A model generated the notes under the pieces. It was not told the origin of the DNA. It did no database searches and was given only the letters and a program-made list of their open reading frames with translations. 64,000 nt of DNA from Eucommia ulmoides (Eukaryota > Streptophyta > Magnoliopsida > Garryales > Eucommiaceae), in contig CM028338.1 of the NCBI GenBank assembly GCA_016647705.1, positions 16,156,577 through 16,220,576 on the forward strand, in the 5' to 3' direction. This document shows, in pieces, positions 57,227 through 64,000 of the stretch. Position 1 is the stretch's first letter. The number at the start of each line of letters is the position of its first letter. A program made the translations under genes and the position numbers.

Positions 57227-58711
57227 TGTAATACCCTGAAAATTTAGATTTTTGAAAATATTATTTTATATAAATTTGATATTTTTGGGATTATTTTGTA
57301 AATTTATGATATTAATAATATTTGATAATTTTTGGAGAGTAAATGTTAAATTTAAATTGATTTTTAAAAGTTTTGGGACCGTTGTGTCATTTAAAATATA
57401 TATTTTTATGAATTTTGGGATATAATTAATATTTTATTTATTTTAAAAGGGGTATAAATGTAAATAATAATAAAAATAATAATATAACTTATGTGTTGTC
57501 ACAAAGACAACACATTATATAGTAATATGTGTTTATGTGTATATATATACCTGACACATATCATTAAAAAAAAAAAAAAAGATGGTGGTGAAATTTTTGT
57601 TTTGACCGCATGGATATATATATATATATATATATTCATATAATATATAAATATAGGGGGAGGATAAAGTGTTAGAAAAAGAAAAAGAAAAAAAAAGTTA
57701 CAACTCTCCAGTTTAATTTTTTTTAGCGAGATTAATATTTCGGTCCGGATTTCGACTTCGGATTTCAGGTAGAATTTCTAACTCTTTTAATATATGCATT
57801 TAATTTCTCTATTGCGTGATTTATGGTATTATTGTTGTCAAATTATAGTTGTCAATTTTTGCGAAATAATTATGATTACGTGAAAATTATGTGCAATTAA
57901 TACCTATGTGTTTTATTTGTCATGTTAATTAAATGCACGTATTAGAAGGGTTGGAGTTCTACTGAGCGGTGGCTCATAACCTCACAGTTTGGATTGCTAG
58001 ACCGGTGAGAGTGAAACAGTAACATGAATTTTATTCAAATTTCTACTTGTAATAATTGTATTATTATTTACCATTGTAAAATTTGAATCCATAAATCGAT
58101 AATTATAAGTATCGCCAAAATTGAAAAACAAAATTATAAAATATTTTATAAAAGGAATTAGTATGATAAGTTTTTTTGCTTGTTCTACACCTATTTTTTT
58201 TAGTAAGGCATTGTGATATTATGATAAGCGTTAGTTGCTTTTTGATAATTTCCGTTAAACATAATCGCTTATTAAGTTATTACTTATTCTGATATTTTAG
58301 TGGTGGTGAAATATTTGTAATAATTGTAGTTAATATTTACCATTGTAAAATTGACGCAATGAATCAATATGAATTACCAATTTTAATTTCCAAATGAAAT
58401 AGTAGATTTTTTTGTTATTTTCGAATGTATTTGAAAATAGTGCGGTGCGAATAATTTTATTTGAATTTATATTAAATTTGTAGTATTGTATTTATTAATC
58501 ATTGTTGTAAAATTGACTTGAAAATTCGAGAATTATAATTATTGCCGCTTCATTGTAAATTTAAATATTTTTATAAAACGAATTAAAAATTATCACTGTC
58601 GTTGTAAAATTTATTTGATTTTGTGAAATTAAAATTTTCGGTCAATCGGTTTTAATGTTAATTCTCCATAGGAGAAACCGTGTGATGACCCTGGGAAACT
58701 GGGTCATTACA
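57227..58711 (+). repeat. Gypsy-F LTR
   Basis: This 1485-bp LTR starts TGTAATACCCTG and ends GGGTCATTACA. The primer site GTGGTATCAGAGC follows immediately, so it is a 5' LTR. A conserved block around 57945-58015 matches the minus copy near 50150-50210. No 3' LTR is in the window. Confidence 0.82.
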
Positions 58712-59937
58712 GTGGTATCAGAGCGAGTTTGCGACCACCCTAGGCTCAGGTTATGGTACTCATTACTCATAATAGGTGGTTATAAGAATTGTACGTCATA
58801 TTGATGGGCAAATAAACCAACTTGTTGAATTCTGCTTCACTGTGATAGCGTAGCTTGGCTGCCACAAGGTAGTTGTTCCTGTGGTAACCTTTCTGGTAGC
58901 TCTTGCTTCAAATAAAAAATTTCTAATGGATCTTTACCCCATGATGTGGGAAAAAGAACAAAAATTTGCTTGGCTACTACAAGCTAATTATCTCTGAAAC
59001 AAAAACAGTAGACAAATTAGGGCAGTTCTTGCAATTTATAGGGGATGTAAGTGACATAAACCTTAAAAAAAAGGGGGGGGGGGGGGGGGGGGGTTGGATG
59101 AGGTTCGTATATCTTAAGATGAATATTTATAATTACCCTTATTAGTTGATTATGAGTGTTGAATTTTATTGGGAATAATTTAAAATATAATTTGTTAATC
59201 AGTATATACAAAAATTCTCATATAAATTAGTGTATGATTATATGATTCTCAAATGAATTATTATTTGTAATAATAATGTGGTAAGACAAGACCACATTTG
59301 CATGTGAACCGTCAATTCGTAAAATCAAGGAATGGATATTGAAAATCCATTAGCATATCACATGGTCGAAATTATCCATTAATGGTTGAGGGTTTTTGTT
59401 AATGAGTCCATATTTGCATGTATTGACGCCTCCGTTATGTTTTGGTAGTTTGACACTTTGCACCCATGTGTTGTTACCATTATTTCACTTTGGTCTCTAT
59501 AGTTTCAATTTGAACAAATTAATATTTAGAGTGACGCTTGATTAATGTGACTTACCTATAATAGGTAAAGTGAGACTGGGTTAGTGCCGTGTTAGTCATG
59601 AACCATAGTAATTTTCGTTGAATTCGAAATATTAATTTAAAAGTGTTTATTGTCTTTTATATAAATTGTCAAATTTTATTTTTGTATTACAATTATGGAA
59701 AAAAAAAATTGTTGATGAACATGGACAGTTTTACGATGATTAATGGATCAAGTAAATTTTTAAAGGTGAAAAATGATTTTTATTATCCTGCTATGCCATA
59801 GTTATCCTCTCGTTAGGAGGGTATGTTCTGCGAGATGTGAATATATATTATTACATGTCAAACAAGTCTTACAGGGTAGATATATTATATATGTTGTTAC
59901 TTGTCAGGCAAGTCCTACATGACGGATATATTATATA
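58712..59937 (+). other. Gypsy-F primer site and undefined internal or flanking sequence
   Basis: After the primer site about 300 bp could be leader sequence. No gag or pol motif is recognisable. The remainder is AT-rich and includes the poly-G tract. Where the element ends is unknown. Confidence 0.45.
59073..59093 (+). repeat. Uninterrupted 21-nt poly-G tract
   Basis: A run of eight A residues passes directly into 21 G. Long G runs are rare in plant DNA and could fold as a G-quadruplex. The exact length is prone to sequencing error. Confidence 0.85.
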
Positions 59938-61960
59938 CTAGTGTATAACCTGTGCCTAAAGGCACGGGTGTAAAACAATATATATATATATACACAAAAA
60001 TAAATATTTAAATTTTTTGACATAATCTCCTCTATTTATATAATATTCCATACCTATTTCATTTGAATATCAATAACAATAACAATTGAAAACTAACAAT
60101 CTAGAACAAACACCATTTCACACATTATTTATTCCCAATAAGAAAAAAAAACTATACTCTTTACAAATACCTACTATTTATAAAACATAGACATTAAAAT
60201 CTTTCGGAATGGAAACGGAAGTAACGGAAACAAAAAAAATATAGCAACAAAATTACTAATAACTGCAAACACAAATTCAACTATCAAACTATCAACAAAA
60301 GAGAGAAAGAGATAGAGAGAGATGAACTTGTGCCGAGGGGAGGGCGACGGTGGAAGGGGGTGAATCTACGACAACGGTGACTGTGGCGACACATTAAATC
60401 TATTGTTAAAAAAATATTAGAATGATTCTACGTCTAAAAAGGTAAAAAGATTTTGTAGCTAAACAAACATATAGGAGCAAATACAACAATATAAACATAG
60501 AAGTATAGAATATGTAATTAGGGTTGATGTTACCAAAATTAGGGTTGAGGTTACCAAATGACGAACTGTTCTTAAAGAATTCAGAGATTTTTAATAAACA
60601 CCAAATTCACAATAATTATCTACTATATAAAGTAGTATTACTTAAAGTTCAGTTAGGATGTTACAATAATATATAAGATTAGAGATACAATTCATTAAAA
60701 ACTTGATTAAAAAATTTAGTGTAATAGAGAAATTTACCCTTTTTCAATTTAGAAATTTAAAGTTAGGTTTTAAATAGCCCTTATATAAAATTCATATTAA
60801 AGCATCTAGCCTTTTTCTCCTTAGCTAAATATGAAAATACATAAACAATAATAGATATGTATAAATTAAATACTTCACCTCAAAGAATTATAAACGACGT
60901 CGACACACAATGAGCTGCTCAAGGTGCAGGCATAGACGGCGAAGAACCTAGAAGAAATAGAGAGAACAAATAAAGTCAACCCAAACTAAAAATACCAATC
61001 TAAAAAATGAAAAAAAAAAAAAAAAAAAAAAAAAAAACACCGAAAAGGGAAAATAAAGAAAATACAAAATTTCAATATCTAAAAATAGTAAAATCAAATT
61101 AAACTATAACTTCAAGCATTCCAATTGGGGGGTTGAAAATCATATTAACCCAATTTTAAAAGTGAAAGCTGCAATGTTTTTTTTTATAAGTTTTTGCTTT
61201 AAAAAACAAATGGTGCAGATTAATTTTAAATTCATATACTCACCTGATAGAGGCCGTTTAGCAAGGTATTTGAATTCATTTGCAACCTTTTTTTAATTAG
61301 TTGAATACCTTCTTCAACACTGCAATGTAAAACCAAACACTAAAGAAAATATATATAATTTTGATATTGGACTTTTATAAATCTCAAGCCAACTAACCAA
61401 GTACGATTTGGGCAACAATGTAATTGACCAAGATATGGGCAACTGATTTATGAAACAATATTTTCAAGTTTAAAACACATTTACCAACTATTGAAGGAAA
61501 AGAACTTTAGGGACACAAAAAACATATAGATCTTAACCCCCCCCCCCCCCAAAAAAAAAAAAATAAATAAAAAAATACTTTACCTATAGATGTTGATTGG
61601 AACGAAACTCAGTTTGGAATCTCCGCCAAGATGGTGGTTATATGGAGCAACAACGGTTGAGTATCTGTTGTGAAGGGGCTTGGCGATGAGAAACAAAAAT
61701 TTGGGAGAAAAAACACTAAATAATTTTTCCATAGACGATACCACAGACCTAACCCCATATGCTTGGAATAAATTCGAGAATGGGGGATGATCCCTAAAAC
61801 AAATCAAAACCCTACAATCACATACACAGAGAAATTGGGAACACCATATAATAAAAACAACATTTTCATGAATTCCTCTTCCAGAATGCAATCAACAACA
61901 TTTTCAGTAAGTGAACATGAACTTCGGGATTTTGAGGTTATGTAAAAGTATCAAACCTTA
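59938..61960 (-). mobile_element. Non-autonomous Helitron-like element, minus copy
   Basis: On the minus strand the element ends with the hairpin ACCCGTGCC/GGCACAGGT, then TATACA and CTAG (59938-59941), followed by T, the standard Helitron 3' terminus and A/T target. The segment 61720-61880 matches the plus copy at 44230-44400. The 5' end is unresolved, so 61960 is a minimum. No helicase is present. Confidence 0.65.
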
Positions 61961-62540
61961 TTAAAAAAAAAAAAAATACCTTCATTGGAAAGCATGCCCA
62001 TACATTTGGCTTTCTTTTAAAACTCAACTCCTACAAAAAAGAAAAAATCAAAATTTAGTATATTATAACCATTAAATACCACAAAAAAAAAAATTGATGA
62101 CGGCACGGACTAAAAAAAATCACTATTGAAATGAACACATCACTACCAAATAACCAACATATTAGTTATAAAAATTTAAAAAGATAATTGAGAAACAAAT
62201 ACAATGATATTCATTAGTTGGGTGAGCATGCAAACATCGGATGACATGGTTGAAAGAAATTGAGAAACAATATGCCATTAGTAGTATGTATGTACTTACA
62301 ACTAAATAAGTATATAAATTTGTACTACACATTGTATTTTCTAACTAAATTTGTGAAAAGGAATAGAACAACTATTACCAATAAAACCAAAATATAGTTA
62401 ACTGAGCTCAGATTTTGGATATCATTGTTGACTGAGCTCGACTGTCATTGAATGCCTAGACCTAATTGAAGCAAAGAGCCCACACTCATTTAAAGCAATT
62501 GTTAGCTCAATGATGATACACGAAAATAATAAGGTGACTA

Positions 62541-62577
<37 letters not shown>

Positions 62578-63538
62578 AAACGTGTTGTTTAATTGAATTT
62601 TAGAACAACAACTTCAATAAGTAACAGAAAAATAACAGTAATTCTCACGCCGATAAATTAGTAATTGAACACTAAATAGATATTGTTAGAACATCGAACA
62701 CCTATACTGTTAGAACACCAAAAACACTAACAAAACTTGAAACAAAACTCTGAACAACAAAAACACTAACAAAAAGAGTCTTACTAACAAACAGAGAAGA
62801 ATCGAAACAACTTTTTTTTGTTCCCAAATTTTTGTTTCTGTTCCCAAAAGAACGCTAACAAATCGGGCCTTACTAACTAAAATAGAAATCACAGGGAACA
62901 AAAATAGCCAGAACATATACATAAGTTATAAATGGGGAACAGAAACAGAAACAAAAAATAGGGACAAAAACAAAAACATGAACAGAAACAAAAACAAAAA
63001 CATGAACAGGAAAAGAAACAGGAACAGAAACAGGAACAGATAATAGATACATGAACAGAGAGAGGATATGAGGCATACCTGTGTGAGATTCTTGTAGCAA
63101 TAAATCAACCCTAACCCCAAATTGAGAGAGATAGAGAGATGGTGCCCGTGAACATAAAGACGTGTCATTGGTTATCTAATTTTCAAGTCCTAAAATTAAT
63201 CCTATCAAAACCCTAAATCAGATGAGCAAGAGCAAGAGAGAGGAAAGTACCTATGATTAGGGGTGAACAGATGAATGGAGATGATGAAGCTTGGGCGATT
63301 GACGACCATCCAAATACGACTGTCAGCGACCTTCACCGTCCTCGCCGAACACCGACGACCACCTATGCACCGTCTTCATAAAGGGAGGGAGAATGGTTTC
63401 GAAATAGAAATTGATGAAATGTTTCAATTTTAAGGGTTTCAAAATATAAAAATAGAGACAATCAAACCCAAAATCAAAAGAGAGGGAGAAACGTACTTGG
63501 AGATAGAGTGGGGAACTCGATGCTAAAGGAAGACGGCT
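61961..63538 (-). other. Low-complexity region, possible 5' part of the minus Helitron-like element
   Basis: It contains a 33-nt poly-A run (62540-62572), repeats of ACTAACAAA (62700-62880) and an AACAGAAACAGGAAC-type array (62935-63055). A minus-strand stretch near 63300-63370 (GGTCGTCGGTGTTCGGCGAG) is GC-richer and could be captured coding DNA. No reliable gene was found. Confidence 0.4.
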
Positions 63539-64000
63539 GATGAGAACCAACGTGCACCAACAAAGGATCCGCTGCATATTCCAATTGGGCCTATTACGAG
63601 GGCAAGATCCAAGAAGATCAAAGACGCACTTAATGGGCTAATTCAAGATATATGGGCTGAATCTAAAGTCGTAATGCCCAAGTTAGGCCTAAATGGTAAT
63701 CAAGGCCTAATCCATATCATAAAGGCAAGCAAATGGGCTTAGTCATGAACTTAAATGGGCCAAAACATGAGACCCACAAAATTCTACTTATTTATTTTAG
63801 TTTATATCATTTTGTAAGACATCAATGCCAATTAGTATTTTTATTTTCTAGTATTGATCTTGTAATAAGTTTGAAAGGCATCTAGGACTTTTGTTCTTGT
63901 AGCCTCCCCCTAGGTGTGAAAGGCCACCCACTATCTATAGTAGGGTGTGCTAAAGTTGAAGACTTCTTGTGTGAAAAGGACACCCCTAGGTGTGAAAGAC
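63539..64000 (+). repeat. Gypsy-E LTR, copy 3, truncated by window end
   Basis: It starts TGATGAGAACCAACG and aligns with 54051 and 47444. Its first 190 bp hold an open frame with PTKDPLHIPIGPITRARSKK through IHIIKASKWA and a stop. This is the best preserved copy of the pol C-terminus that this family carries inside its LTR. Confidence 0.8.

Noticed and set aside
62710-63168. Hydrophobic minus-strand frames that look like membrane proteins
   Set aside because: They translate the AACAGAAACAGG and ACTAACAAA repeats, and repeated F/L/V runs result directly from them.

Overview
The window is nuclear DNA of a flowering plant, most likely a eudicot. It is AT-rich, has GT-AG introns, and is dominated by plant Ty1/copia and chromodomain-bearing Ty3/gypsy LTR retrotransposons, a TRIM, Harbinger- and hAT-like MITEs and Helitron ends. 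I cannot name the species. There are no bacterial genes, rRNA genes, CRISPR arrays or recognisable tRNA genes.

One host gene can be rebuilt. It lies on the minus strand from the ATG at 43339 to the stop at 565. Its 12 coding exons all have consistent GT-AG borders and compatible phases, and together give 1389 nt (462 residues) without a stop or frameshift. The exons are tiny islands (43263-43339; 35401-35572 down to 34303-34432; 20425-20497; 20027-20218; 17127-17247; 685-909; 565-612). The introns between them are inflated to about 7.7, 13.8, 2.8 and 16.2 kb by transposons. The product looks like a conserved plant nuclear/genome-maintenance protein (the SMC5/6-associated ASAP1 type is my best guess), but that identity is from memory and unverified.

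The introns read as nested insertion stacks that target-site duplications (TSDs) let one unpick. In the 910-17126 intron, copia remnants hold a deletion-derivative gypsy element (5133-7259, TSD CATTG), a copia element (7803-11645, TSD TTCAC) and a near full-length copia element (11816-16866, TSD CTAAG). In the 17248-20026 intron, Harbinger-like elements are nested in each other with a solo LTR. In the 20498-34302 intron, a TRIM precedes a 12-kb gypsy composite (21480-33478, TSD GTACC). That composite carries another copia (23299-27896, TSD CCACC), a large solo LTR with a hAT-type MITE inside it, and a fragment of a second gypsy element. In the 35573-43262 intron, a TIR element with a nested Harbinger-like element precedes a truncated copia. 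All autonomous-type retroelements in the introns point antisense to the gene.

Upstream of the gene (43340-64000) no intact gene was found. This part holds two related Helitron-like elements in opposite orientation (one with a captured, broken exon pair), gypsy LTRs of two families, a large inverted-repeat foldback structure, and simple repeats including a 21-nt poly-G run. Every transposon protein seen carries stops, frameshifts or lost catalytic residues, so nothing here looks autonomously mobile today.
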